This document shows, piece by piece, positions 55,183 through 63,849 of a DNA stretch of 64,000 nt. Source of the stretch: JAFDVN01 sp964472275. GTDB lineage: Bacteria; Acidobacteriota; Holophagae; Holophagales; Holophagaceae. The notes below the pieces were generated by a model. The model was not told the DNA's origin. It worked only from the letters and a program-made list of their open reading frames with translations, and did not search any database. Both the position numbers and the translations under genes were made by a program. Positions within the stretch are counted from its first letter, which is position 1, and each line of letters starts with the position of its first letter. The stretch is taken from the NCBI GenBank assembly GCA_964472275.1, contig CAYYJN010000007.1, positions 1-64,000 on the forward strand, given 5' to 3'.

Positions 55183-55833
55183 ATGCGCTTGGAAACCCTG
55201 CTGGACGAGGCCATCGAAGCCTGCCGATCCCTCCACGCCCAAGGGCTGTTGGCCGCGGCGGACGGGAATGTCTCCCTGCGCCTGGCGGACGGGCGCGTGG
55301 CCATCACGCCGAGGGGCGTGGCGAAAGCCTCGCTGCGGCGGGAGGATTTCGCGTTCCTGAATCTGGACGGGACCGTTCTCCACGGCCACCCCAGCAGCGA
55401 GCGGCTCATGCACCTGGCCGTCTACCGCGCCTGCCCCGAGGCGAAGGCCGTCGTCCACGCCCATCCCGTCACGGCCATCGCGTGGAGCCTGGCGCATCCG
55501 GACGCGGCGGAACTGCCCTCGGACGCGCTGCCGGAAGTGATCCTCGCCGCGGGCCGCATCCCCCTCGTGCCCATGGCCACGCCGGGCACGGAGGAGATGG
55601 GAACGCACCTCGCGCCCTTCCTGCCCGCGCACCGTCTGATGATCCTCGCTCGCCACGGCGGCCTCGCCTGGGGCGAGTCCGTGCGAGAAGCGGCGGGCGG
55701 CATCGAGCGGCTGGAGCAGGTGGCGAAGATCCTTCTGGCGGCGGAAGCCTTCGGCGGCGCGAAGCCGCTGTCGGAGGCGGAGGTGGCGGAGCTGCGCGTA
55801 TTGAGAACCAAGCTTGGCCCGAAATTGATTTAA
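55183..55833 (+). CDS. class II aldolase/adducin-family enzyme
   Basis: A 216-residue zinc aldolase. Zinc ligands are His92 and His94 (VHAHP) and His158 (ARHGGLAWG), with Glu73 (HPSSERLMHL) as catalytic base, numbered almost exactly as in fuculose-1-phosphate aldolase. It is followed by mtnA after 83 bp. That pairing matches the known DHAP shunt, in which 5-methylthioribulose-1-P or 5-deoxyribulose-1-P is cleaved to DHAP and an aldehyde. A dehydratase role (MtnB) is the main alternative. Confidence 0.85.
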   Translation: MRLETLLDEAIEACRSLHAQGLLAAADGNVSLRLADGRVAITPRGVAKASLRREDFAFLNLDGTVLHGHPSSERLMHLAVYRACPEAKAVVHAHPVTAIAWSLAHPDAAELPSDALPEVILAAGRIPLVPMATPGTEEMGTHLAPFLPAHRLMILARHGGLAWGESVREAAGGIERLEQVAKILLAAEAFGGAKPLSEAEVAELRVLRTKLGPKLI

Positions 55834-55840
55834 AAATGGG

Positions 55841-55911
55841 TCCGCAGATTACGCCGATGACGCCGATTCAAGCGAGCCGTTCCATCTGCGTAATCTGCGC
55901 AATCTGCGGAT
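55841..55911. repeat. intergenic inverted repeat, family A
   Basis: TCCGCAGATTACGCCGATG... and ...TCTGCGCAATCTGCGGA pair over about 27 bp. It shares the CCGCAGATTACGC phrase with the copy at 25035-25105. It ends six bases before the mtnA ATG and leaves no room for a Shine-Dalgarno site outside the repeat. Confidence 0.8.
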
Positions 55912-55916
55912 AACAC

Positions 55917-56873
55917 ATGAAACCCTTTGAATCCCTCGGCCTGCGGTACGACGGCAAAACCCTCTGGGTGCTGGACCAAACGCGGTTGCCGCATGAAGAG
56001 GTCTGGGTGGACGGGTCCGAACCCAAAAGGATGATCCCGCTCATCCAGAAGCTCGCCGTGCGCGGCGCGCCGCTCATCGGAGTCGCGGCGGCGGCGAGCC
56101 TTGCGTGTTCCAGAAAACGCGGTGGCGCCTACGAACAGGCCCGGCTCGCGCTGCGCGCCGCGCGGCCCACGGCGGTGAACCTCGCGTGGGCCATGGATCG
56201 GATGAAGGACGCGACTGACCTCCCCGCCGAAGCCGAAGCCATCTTCGATGAGGATGTGGCCCTCTGTGAGCGCATGGCGGGCCACGGCGCGGCGCTCATG
56301 GAGAAGGGCGAAACCGTCCTCACCCACTGCAACACCGGCGGCCTCGCCACGGCGGGCGTCGGCACGGCGCTGGGCGTGATCCGGCGGGGCTTCGAACGGG
56401 GCAAGGTGGCCCATGTCTTCGTGGACGAGACGCGGCCGCTGCTGCAAGGCGCGCGGCTCACGGCCTGGGAGCTGAAGCGCCTCGGCATCCCGTGCACGCT
56501 CATCACGGACAGCATGGCCGCGATCCTCCTGCGGGACGGCCGCGTGCAGCGCGTGCTCGTGGGCGCGGACCGCGTGGCCGCCAACGGCGACTTCGCCAAC
56601 AAGGTGGGCACCTACGGCCTCGCGGTGCATGCGAAACACCATGGCGTGCCCTTCCACCCCGTCGCGCCCTACTCCACCGTGGACCTGGCCTGCGCGACCG
56701 GCGCGGCGATTCCCATCGAGGAACGCGACCCGAAGGAAGTGCGCCGCGACTGGTCGCCGGAAGTGCCCGTCTTCAACCCGGCCTTCGATGTGACTCCAGC
56801 GGCGCTCGTCACGAGCCTCATCACGGATCGCGGCGTGGTGAGCCCAAGCGGGCTCGCCGCCCTGATGCGCTAG
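55917..56873 (+). CDS. mtnA: methylthioribose-1-phosphate isomerase
   Basis: A 318-residue aldose-ketose isomerase of the eIF2B-related family that converts methylthioribose-1-P to methylthioribulose-1-P. Catalytic Cys is in LTHCNTGGLATAG and Asp in LVGADRVAANGDFANK; IQKLAVRGAPLIGVAAA marks the N-terminal sugar-phosphate site. With the class II aldolase it would salvage methylthioadenosine or 5'-deoxyadenosine. Its stop overlaps the convergent gene by four bases. Confidence 0.94.
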   Translation: MKPFESLGLRYDGKTLWVLDQTRLPHEEVWVDGSEPKRMIPLIQKLAVRGAPLIGVAAAASLACSRKRGGAYEQARLALRAARPTAVNLAWAMDRMKDATDLPAEAEAIFDEDVALCERMAGHGAALMEKGETVLTHCNTGGLATAGVGTALGVIRRGFERGKVAHVFVDETRPLLQGARLTAWELKRLGIPCTLITDSMAAILLRDGRVQRVLVGADRVAANGDFANKVGTYGLAVHAKHHGVPFHPVAPYSTVDLACATGAAIPIEERDPKEVRRDWSPEVPVFNPAFDVTPAALVTSLITDRGVVSPSGLAALMR

Positions 56874-57484
56874 GGCTCCACCGAAAGCCGCTGCACATAG
56901 ACCAGCTCGCAGGCGCCGTCGCCGGTGTCATCGCGGGTGAGGCTGCTGATCCAGTGCCAGTCGCCCTTCAGCGCGTCCGCGCGCACGAGGAAGCCTTCGA
57001 GAGACACCACCTGCCCGCGCCGCAGGGAGAGGATCGTGTCGCGCACGAGCGCATCCGCCGGAATGAGGTGCATGTTGGCGCTGTGGGTCTCGATGTTGCC
57101 CCGGGAGATGGGGAACTCCTGGCAGGACCAGTGGTACCAGCGCCCGGACTGGCTGATGTCGAGTTGACTGAGCACGCGCGCGTCCGACATCTGACCCCAC
57201 CCGAACGCCACATCCTCCGGCACGAGATCGGCCTCCCGGTCGAAGTGGTAGCGCTCCGTGGAAAGCACCCGCGCCTTCATGGCGAAGGAGGCGAGGGCGC
57301 TGACCTTGTAGCCGTTCACTTCCCAGCTCTGTGGATCGCAGGCGGCCTGCGCCGGATCATCGGGCGCGAGCACGCCGGGTCCCGTCTTCACCGGGCCCGC
57401 GGGCCAGAGGAGCCACCCCGCGAGAAGCGCCGCGAAGCCGAGCCCCGCGAGCTTGAGCTTGGGGTCCACTTCGGACCAGCTCAC
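56870..57484 (-). CDS. conserved membrane-anchored protein of unknown function
   Basis: About 204 residues with one transmembrane segment (residues 12-28, LAGLGFAALLAGWLLWP) and a periplasmic domain. THSANMHLIPADALVRDTI, GQVVSLEGFLVRAD and WISSLTRDDTGDGACELVYV are the kind of blocks seen in a widespread conserved hypothetical family. The function is unknown. GTG 57484 overlaps the stop of the ArnE-like gene (GTGA), so it belongs to that transcript. Confidence 0.78.
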   Translation of the reverse strand: MSWSEVDPKLKLAGLGFAALLAGWLLWPAGPVKTGPGVLAPDDPAQAACDPQSWEVNGYKVSALASFAMKARVLSTERYHFDREADLVPEDVAFGWGQMSDARVLSQLDISQSGRWYHWSCQEFPISRGNIETHSANMHLIPADALVRDTILSLRRGQVVSLEGFLVRADALKGDWHWISSLTRDDTGDGACELVYVQRLSVEP

Positions 57485-57852
57485 GAAGCCTTCCCGCTCC
57501 AGGCCTGCAGGGCCACGCCCAGCACGATGATGGCGAGGCTGATCCAGCGGATCGGGGGGATGGCCTCGCCCAGCCAGGCCTTCGCCATCAGCGCGTTGGC
57601 GATGAAGCCGAGCGCGAGGAAGGGATAGGCGTAGTTGACCTCGACCAGCGAAAGCGCCTTCAGCCACACGAGCACGCTCACGGCGTAACAGGCGAGGCCC
57701 GCGAGGATCCAGGGCTGCTGGAACAGTTTCGCCAGCGCGCCGAACTCGAAACTCATGCCGTGGGTGAGGCCTTTCTTGAGGCAGATCTGCGCGCCCGCGT
57801 TGAGCAGCACGCCGAGCAGGATCAGGGGGATCGCCTTCACATTGGGGGCCAT
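57481..57852 (-). CDS. small EamA/SMR transporter, ArnE-like
   Basis: A 123-residue protein with four transmembrane helices and the SMR/EamA start PLILLGVLLNAGAQICLKKG. ANALMAKAWLGEAIPPIRW marks the last loop. Placed directly after an ArnT-like glycosyltransferase, it best fits the ArnE/ArnF type that flips aminoarabinose-linked undecaprenyl phosphate. A multidrug SMR role is less likely in this context. It ends ten bases before the ArnT-like gene's stop side, in the same direction. Confidence 0.78.
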   Translation of the reverse strand: MAPNVKAIPLILLGVLLNAGAQICLKKGLTHGMSFEFGALAKLFQQPWILAGLACYAVSVLVWLKALSLVEVNYAYPFLALGFIANALMAKAWLGEAIPPIRWISLAIIVLGVALQAWSGKAS

Positions 57853-57862
57853 TGAAAGCTCC

Positions 57863-59590
57863 TTAGCGCCGTTCCATGAGCATCCAATCGTCCCCGCCCT
57901 GCTTCATGGTCAGCAAGGGGTGGAATTCCGCCATCGTCGAAGCGGTGAGGCCCAGATGGCCCGGCTCCCAGCGCGTGGCGATGACGACGACGCGGTCGCC
58001 GGGCTTCAAGGCCAAGAGGGCGGCGTCGGTGCGGATCTCGGGCATGGTGCGGTTCGTGTAGAGCATCGCGCCGCTGCGGATCTCATCCCAGAAATAGACC
58101 GGATGGCCTTCCATCAGTGGCAGCGCGGCGGTGGTCCACTGCTTCGTATCCTTTTGCGGATCGAGCTTGTGGAAGCCCCAAGTGCCGCCCAGCAGGAAGA
58201 TCAGGCCCAGGGTGAGGGCGGTTTCGCGGACGAGGTGGCGCCCTTCCCCCGTGGCCGCGCGGGTGGCGACGGAGAGCGCGCCCATCGTCGCGATGAAAGC
58301 GAGGACGCGCACCAGCGCCTTGAAGGGGCCGATCTGCGCCTGCATCTTCGCGCCGCCCAGGCCGAAGGCGAGAGCCAGCAGGATGCCCGCGAGAAGCCCC
58401 AGGCCCAGTCCGAGCAGGCCGCCGATCCTGCGGATGCGCCGCGCGCTGACGCCTTCGACCGCGAGCGGTTGCAGCATCGCCGCCAGGAGCAGCGCGAGGA
58501 AGGGATAGGCCATGAGCAGGTACTTGCCCTGCTTGCTCTCCACCCAGGAGAGGAAGAGGAAGGGCACGACCCAGGCCAGGGCGAGGAAGCGGGCCGCGGG
58601 CGCGCGGCGGGCGCCGCTGCCGAAGAAGAAGAATCCGAGCGCGGGCAAGAGCAGCACCCAGGGAAAGAAGTCGCCCAGCATGTAGACGCCGTACTGATAC
58701 CAGGGCTGGATATGGTCCCAGGCCTTCGTCGCGCGCTCGAAGTTCTGGTGGACGAGCAGCTCGTAGACATAGTGCGGGCCGGCCTTCATCGCCATCATCC
58801 CTGCCCAGGGCGCGACGATGAGCAGGAACAGCGCGACGCCGAGTCCAAGGCGCATGGAGCGGATCGCCTTCGCGTCCTTCTGCCAGATCAGGAAGGCGCC
58901 GAACACGAGAAAACTCAGCACCAAGGCCAGCGGACCTTTGGCGAGGAAGGCGAGGGCGAGGAAGGCCCAGGCCTTGAGGAACCAGCGCGCGTGCTCGCCT
59001 TCGCGCCGAGCCTCCGCCTGACCGCGCAGGATCAAGTAGCCGCCCAGCCAGCAAAGCCAGGCCCAGGCCACCAAGGCGGAGAAGAGCAGATCAATCTGAA
59101 TGAACTGGCTTTGCCAGAACCAGATCGGCGTTGTCGCCAGGATGAGGACGGCGAGGTGCGCCACATCCTTTTGCAGGAACCGCGTGACCCAACGCTGGAA
59201 GGCCGCCATGAAGGCGATGGACGCGATCACCGACGGCAGGCGCAGCGCCCAGGCCGCGATGCCTTGCTGGAAGCCGAGACCGCCCGTGAGCTTCTCGAAT
59301 ACGACGGCCGAGACCTTCATGCACCAGTAGAAGAGGATCGGCTTCTCGGAATAGGGATGGCCGTTGAGGTAGGGCAGCAGCCATTCGCCGCGCTCGCGCA
59401 TTTCCTTCACGCATTGCGCGAAATCCGGCTCGTCGGGGCTCCAGTAGCCCCGTGCGGCCATCACCGCGAGCAGCAGCAGCGCGAAAAGGACGAGAGGCAG
59501 ATGCTCCCGCACCCACAGGCCCACGCGCTGGCCCGGCGCGGCCGGGGCCGCGGGGGCTTCTTCGTCGAAATCATCCTGGGACCAGTCCAT
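57863..59590 (-). CDS. GT39-family membrane glycosyltransferase, ArnT-like (1)
   Basis: A 575-residue polytopic protein with a cytosolic N-terminus, about a dozen membrane helices and a periplasmic C-terminal domain. WSPDEPDFAQCVKEM in the first loop carries the acidic catalytic motif of the PMT/ArnT superfamily, and YSEKPILFYWCMK and FLAKGPLALVL are family blocks. It probably transfers a sugar from a polyprenyl carrier to lipid A or another envelope target. It is followed by the ArnE-like gene. Confidence 0.85.
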   Translation of the reverse strand: MDWSQDDFDEEAPAAPAAPGQRVGLWVREHLPLVLFALLLLAVMAARGYWSPDEPDFAQCVKEMRERGEWLLPYLNGHPYSEKPILFYWCMKVSAVVFEKLTGGLGFQQGIAAWALRLPSVIASIAFMAAFQRWVTRFLQKDVAHLAVLILATTPIWFWQSQFIQIDLLFSALVAWAWLCWLGGYLILRGQAEARREGEHARWFLKAWAFLALAFLAKGPLALVLSFLVFGAFLIWQKDAKAIRSMRLGLGVALFLLIVAPWAGMMAMKAGPHYVYELLVHQNFERATKAWDHIQPWYQYGVYMLGDFFPWVLLLPALGFFFFGSGARRAPAARFLALAWVVPFLFLSWVESKQGKYLLMAYPFLALLLAAMLQPLAVEGVSARRIRRIGGLLGLGLGLLAGILLALAFGLGGAKMQAQIGPFKALVRVLAFIATMGALSVATRAATGEGRHLVRETALTLGLIFLLGGTWGFHKLDPQKDTKQWTTAALPLMEGHPVYFWDEIRSGAMLYTNRTMPEIRTDAALLALKPGDRVVVIATRWEPGHLGLTASTMAEFHPLLTMKQGGDDWMLMERR

Positions 59591-59654
59591 TCCTCCATGA
59601 TCCTCCAGGGAACCGCCGCTCCCAAGGCCGTATTATGGAAAGGGAGGAATCCGG

Positions 59655-59900
59655 ATGCTGCTCCCCGCCCTGATCGCCGCCACGCTGACGCTCGCTCCCC
59701 AAGGCTCGCCCAAGCAGGATCTCAAGCAGGCCGGCAAGGAAGTCGGCCACGCCTTCAAGGAAGGCGGCAAAGAGGTGGGTCACGCCGCGGCCAAGGGCGG
59801 CAAGGCCGTGGGCAAAGTCGCCAAGAAGGGCGGCAAGGCCGTGGCGAAGGGCGCGCGCGAAGCGGGCCACGGCATCAAGCAAGCGTTTGATGGCAAGTGA
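59655..59900 (+). CDS. small secreted protein of five 11-residue repeats
   Basis: An 81-residue protein: hydrophobic leader (residues 1-15), then five exact 11-residue units at 24-34, 35-45, 46-56, 57-67 and 68-78. Examples are KEGGKEVGHAA and KKGGKAVAKGA; the consensus is K-x-G-G-K-x-V-x-x-x-A. Eleven-residue periodicity is the pattern of LEA group 3 proteins and of alpha-synuclein-like lipid-binding helices. GGAGGA lies before ATG 59655. It lies on the opposite strand between envelope-modification genes. Function is unknown; membrane or stress protection is inference. Confidence 0.7.
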   Translation: MLLPALIAATLTLAPQGSPKQDLKQAGKEVGHAFKEGGKEVGHAAAKGGKAVGKVAKKGGKAVAKGAREAGHGIKQAFDGK

Positions 59901-60869
59901 TCAGAGTGAGGCCGCGATCGCCGCGTGCAGGCGGTCGAGCATCTGATAGCGCTTGGCGTACATGGACCGCTTGTTGGGCTTCATCTCGTCGCGGGAGCGC
60001 CGCGCGGGCGCGAGCGGCAACCTGAACCAGCCGTCGAAGCCGCGCTGGCCGCCCGCTTCCTCCCAGTAGGCGTCGTAATCGAAGCCGAGGCTGTGGAAGC
60101 GCGGAAGGTGGATCGCGTGCTTCCGTTGATGGGCCTGGATGGCGCTTCCCGCGCCGAGCAGTTCCTCCGCCCCGAGCGCCTGGGCGAGGGCCTGGGCCAC
60201 CTCGACCATGAAGGAGCGGGGGCGCAGGCCGTGCATCGCCTTCGTGATGGAACGGATCTCCGCGCCCGCCTCATCCTCGCCCTGGACGCAGCCCACCAGC
60301 AGCGTGAGCCCTCCTTGAGCCGCGCGCTCCAGGGCGAAGGAGAAGGACATCACGCGGCCTTTGCCTGGGGCATGGAGCGACACGGCGAGTTCGCCTTCCT
60401 TGCGGAAGCGGTCATCCCGCTCCAGGCGCACCTTCCCGCCGCCGTCTTCCGGGCCGAGTTCCGCGAGCACGCGCGGCCCCTTCCCCGACAGCACTTGGGC
60501 CAGCGTTCCGCCCCGGACGCTCACCGCGCGATAGGTGTCGAGGATCACCTTCAAGCGCCGATCCCGCGTCCACTGCGTGGAGAGGTAGACCCTCAACTGT
60601 TTCAGCGGCAGCAGCGGGTTGGCGTCCACGAAAGGACGGAGGGCCGGATCCTCCATGGCCTGGAACCAGCGCCGGGACGCCGTCGGCGCCAACGACGCCG
60701 CCACCGCCGCCCGCGCGCAGCGGAGCGCGCGGCGCGGAAGCGGATCGCGCCGGTGCGCGCGGGAAGCCCAGGTGGCCGCCTTGGCCGCGACCTTCAGCGA
60801 ATGCCCCGGGAAGGCGTCACGGAGACGCGCGGCCTTGGCGGCATGAGGCAGAGGAAGGATGTCAAACAC
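59901..60869 (-). CDS. VirK/YbjX-family (DUF535) protein
   Basis: A 322-residue protein with the DUF535 blocks LRPFVDANPLLPLKQLRVYLS, GGLTLLVGCVQG, ITKAMHGLRPRSFMVEVAQALA and RFHSLGFDYDAYWEEAGG. YbjX and VirK are PhoP-linked proteins implicated in envelope and antimicrobial-peptide responses in enterobacteria. Here it lies between two ArnT-like genes, fitting a lipid A modification context. The molecular activity is unknown. Confidence 0.85.
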   Translation of the reverse strand: MFDILPLPHAAKAARLRDAFPGHSLKVAAKAATWASRAHRRDPLPRRALRCARAAVAASLAPTASRRWFQAMEDPALRPFVDANPLLPLKQLRVYLSTQWTRDRRLKVILDTYRAVSVRGGTLAQVLSGKGPRVLAELGPEDGGGKVRLERDDRFRKEGELAVSLHAPGKGRVMSFSFALERAAQGGLTLLVGCVQGEDEAGAEIRSITKAMHGLRPRSFMVEVAQALAQALGAEELLGAGSAIQAHQRKHAIHLPRFHSLGFDYDAYWEEAGGQRGFDGWFRLPLAPARRSRDEMKPNKRSMYAKRYQMLDRLHAAIAASL

Positions 60870-60992
60870 GGGACGGCTCCCCGCAAACCGCAGTTCCGGT
60901 CGTCCTGCGATCCAGACAGGGCCTGCGCTTCTTCCAGTATCCCGACCACGACGCGGAACCGGAAAAAGGTCATCAAGCTTCTGTCATCTTTC

Positions 60993-62663
60993 TCACGGCT
61001 TCAGGCGAGCCAGGACGCTGGACGAACTCCGATCCACCACTTCGAAGGCCGCCTGCTGGTCGGGCGTCAGATCCTTCCAACTGGACGCGCCGCTCAGCAC
61101 ATACACCGGACCTTGTTCCGACAAGGTCCGGGCGAGCGGAACGAGTTCCGCCCGATTCTCGGGCAGCCACCGCTCCTGGTCTTCCGGCGTGAGGCGCGCG
61201 CGGCCGTAAGCGAGTTCACCCGTGCCATCCAGCACCACGCAGCGGCGGCCGGTGTACCAGGGGATGCCTTGGCCGTAGACGCCGAGGCTGATCCAGACCG
61301 CGTCCGGCGTGGCTTGGGCGATCATGCCCCGCAGCGCCTTCGCGGGGCCCGCCGCCCGTTCCGCGGCGAGGGTCAGCATCAACAAGCAAGCGGCGAGGCC
61401 CGCGAGGAGCATCTTCACGCTCATGCGAAGGGGCTTCACGCACCACGCGCCGAAGGCGATCCAAAGCGCGCCGAGGAGGATCACCCACTCGCCCGCGCCC
61501 GCCGGAAGCTTCTTCGCCAGGATTCCGTATCCGAGAAAGGCGACACCCAACACGATGAGCTCGATGCCCGCGCGGCCCAGCGTCTTGGGTTCTTCGCCCT
61601 TGCGCTCGAAGGCGCAGGCAAGCGCCAGGATCGGCACCACCACCGGAAGGATGTAGGGCGGCAGCTTGGAACCGGAAATCGTGAAGAAGACGAAGGGCCA
61701 GGCGAAAGCCATCCAGGTCGCGCCGACGATCCAGCGGTGCAATCCGCTTTCCCCAGCCTCGGGTCCTCGCGCGCGGGCGAAGGCCCATCCGCGCTTCAAC
61801 CCCACAAGGCTCGCGCTGAGCCAGGGCAGCAGTCCCGCGGCGAGGATCACGAGGAAGTAGAACTTGTCCAGCACCGGGTTGTCCGAGCCCTGGCGCTGGG
61901 CCTCGTGCGTGAGGAAGCGCGCGAAATGCTCGTGCAGGAAGAAGAAACGCGCGTGGCCTGGATTGGCGTGGTTCACGAGGATGAACCACGGCGCGGTGAG
62001 GGCCGCGGCGAGCAGCCATCCCAACGGGTCGAAGAGGGTGCGGAGGATCGCTCTGCGAAGCGCGGGATGCCCCTTCGCGAAGAACAGCGAGAAGATCAAC
62101 GCGCCGCCGGGCAGCACCGCCGCCGCGAGGCCTTTGGTCAGGAAGGCGAGGGACATCGCCGCGAATTCGAGGAACAGCCACTTCCTTGGGCTACCGCCCG
62201 CCATCTCCACCGAGACGGCTTCCACGGCGGTCACGAAGGTGAGCACGACGAAGGCGGAGAAGAGCGCGTCCAGCGTCAGAATCTGCCCCACGATGAAGCC
62301 AAGCAGCGTGGTCGTCGCCATCACCGCCGCCCAGATGGGGCCGCGCGCGCCGAGCCGCTTGGCCAGCTTCCACGCGCACCAAAGCAGGATGGCCGCCGCC
62401 ACCGCGAGGGGCAGCCGCGCCGCCCAGTCGTGAAGGCCGAAGAGCTTGAGGCTCACCGTCGACATCCAGTACTGAAGCGGCGGCTTCTCGAAGTAGAGGA
62501 CCCCGTTCAGGCGCGGCGTCAGCCAGTCGTGGCGCGCGATCATCTCGCGCGGGATCTCCGCGTAGCGCGCCTCATCCGGCTCCCACAGCGGCCGCATGAA
62601 CAGCGGCAACAGGCCGAGGACGGCCCAGAGGAAGAGGTAGGTCAGCTTCTCGCGGCGGGTCAT
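60993..62663 (-). CDS. GT39-family membrane glycosyltransferase, ArnT-like (2)
   Basis: A 556-residue polytopic protein close in pattern to ArnT: PLWEPDEARYAEIPREM in the first periplasmic loop, FEKPPLQYWMSTVSLKLFG, FLTKGLAAAVLPGG and FFFLHEHFARFLTHEAQRQG. It likely moves an aminoarabinose-type sugar from undecaprenyl phosphate to lipid A. It matches ArnT better than the paralogue at 57863. It is preceded by the ArnA-decarboxylase-like gene with an 82-bp repeat spacer. Confidence 0.88.
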   Translation of the reverse strand: MTRREKLTYLFLWAVLGLLPLFMRPLWEPDEARYAEIPREMIARHDWLTPRLNGVLYFEKPPLQYWMSTVSLKLFGLHDWAARLPLAVAAAILLWCAWKLAKRLGARGPIWAAVMATTTLLGFIVGQILTLDALFSAFVVLTFVTAVEAVSVEMAGGSPRKWLFLEFAAMSLAFLTKGLAAAVLPGGALIFSLFFAKGHPALRRAILRTLFDPLGWLLAAALTAPWFILVNHANPGHARFFFLHEHFARFLTHEAQRQGSDNPVLDKFYFLVILAAGLLPWLSASLVGLKRGWAFARARGPEAGESGLHRWIVGATWMAFAWPFVFFTISGSKLPPYILPVVVPILALACAFERKGEEPKTLGRAGIELIVLGVAFLGYGILAKKLPAGAGEWVILLGALWIAFGAWCVKPLRMSVKMLLAGLAACLLMLTLAAERAAGPAKALRGMIAQATPDAVWISLGVYGQGIPWYTGRRCVVLDGTGELAYGRARLTPEDQERWLPENRAELVPLARTLSEQGPVYVLSGASSWKDLTPDQQAAFEVVDRSSSSVLARLKP

Positions 62664-62666
62664 CTT

Positions 62667-62742
62667 GAGGGCCTCGGGCTACGGGCCTCGGGCCTCGAAT
62701 GCGGCGCCTTCCCCGAGGCCCGCGGTCCGAGGTCCGAGACCC
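62667..62742. repeat. intergenic inverted repeat, family F
   Basis: The left arm is three GGGCCTCG-type phrases and the right arm CCCGAGGCCC and GTCCGAGG phrases; they pair over about 30 bp. The same phrases occur in the hisB-hisH spacer and in the last codons of hisIE. Confidence 0.7.
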
Positions 62743-62745
62743 AGA

Positions 62746-63798
62746 TCACGCCTGATCTTCCGCCACCTGCTCCATGGCTTCGTATTCCTGGAGGAAGAAG
62801 TCCAGGCTCTTGGCGAGGCTTTCCTTCATGCCGATCTTGGGGTCGAAGCCGAAGGATTCCCGCAAGCGCTTGATGCTCGGGGTGCGGGTCAGCACATCCT
62901 GGTAGCCCTTGCCGTAGAAGTCGCCGCTGCTCGTCTCCACGAGCGGCGAGAGCGCGACGCCCATGGCCTTGCGCTTGGGGTGCTTGTCCCAGAGGTCACG
63001 GAGCATCTCGGCCACTTCGCGGACGCTGTGATCGTTCTTCGGGTTGCCAATGTTGAAGATGCCGCCCTTGGCCTTGCCGCCCTCGTTCTTGAGCAGCATC
63101 ATCAGGCCGTCCATGGCGTCGTCCACATCAATGAAGCAACGGCGCTGCGCGCCGCCATCCACGAGCTTGAGCGGCTCGCCCTGGATGAGGTTCCACACGA
63201 ACTGCGTGACGAGGCGCGAGCTGCCTTCCTTCGCCGTGTTGAGACTGTCCAGCTTGGGGCCCATGAAGTTGAAGGGGCGGAAGAGCGTGAAGTCCAGGCC
63301 CTGCTGCCAGCCGTAGGCCCAGATCACGCGGTCCAGGAGCTGCTTGGAGGTGCTGTAGATCCAGCGATCCATGGGCACGGGACCCGTGACGAGCGGGCTC
63401 GTGTGCTCGTCGAACTCCGCGTCGGGGCACATGCCGTAGACCTCGGAGGTGCTGGGGAACATCACGCGCTTCTTGTACTTCACGCACTGGCGGACGACGC
63501 GCAGGTTCTCCTCGAAGTCCAGCTCGAAGACGCGGAGCGGGTTCTGCACATACATCTTCGGCGTGGCGATGGCGACGAGGGGCAGCACCACATCGCACTT
63601 CTTGATGTGGTACTCGATCCACTCCTTGCTGATGGTGATGTCGCCCTCCACGAAGTGGAAGCGCTCATGGCCCAGGTGCTCGGTGATCTTGTGGGTGCCC
63701 AGGTCCATGCCGTAGACCTCCCAGTTCGTGTCGCGCAGGATGCGCCCCACGAGATGGGAGCCGATGAAGCCGTTCACGCCGAGGATCAGGACCTTCAT
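62746..63798 (-). CDS. UDP-glucuronate decarboxylase-like SDR enzyme (ArnA C-terminal type)
   Basis: A 350-residue extended SDR. GVNGFIGSHL is the NAD loop, STSEVYG and YSTSKQLLDRVIWAYG carry the catalytic Ser/Thr, Tyr and Lys, and DFTLFRPFNFMGPKLDS and LVDGGAQRRCF match the decarboxylase half of ArnA. It would oxidise and decarboxylate UDP-glucuronate to UDP-4-keto-pentose for aminoarabinose. UDP-xylose synthesis is an alternative. The formyltransferase half, ArnB, ArnC and ArnD are not in this window. Confidence 0.85.
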   Translation of the reverse strand: MKVLILGVNGFIGSHLVGRILRDTNWEVYGMDLGTHKITEHLGHERFHFVEGDITISKEWIEYHIKKCDVVLPLVAIATPKMYVQNPLRVFELDFEENLRVVRQCVKYKKRVMFPSTSEVYGMCPDAEFDEHTSPLVTGPVPMDRWIYSTSKQLLDRVIWAYGWQQGLDFTLFRPFNFMGPKLDSLNTAKEGSSRLVTQFVWNLIQGEPLKLVDGGAQRRCFIDVDDAMDGLMMLLKNEGGKAKGGIFNIGNPKNDHSVREVAEMLRDLWDKHPKRKAMGVALSPLVETSSGDFYGKGYQDVLTRTPSIKRLRESFGFDPKIGMKESLAKSLDFFLQEYEAMEQVAEDQA

Positions 63799-63849
63799 GG
63801 GATCTCCAAGACCAAACGAGAAAGTTTATCAGGTTGGATAGGCAATTCC

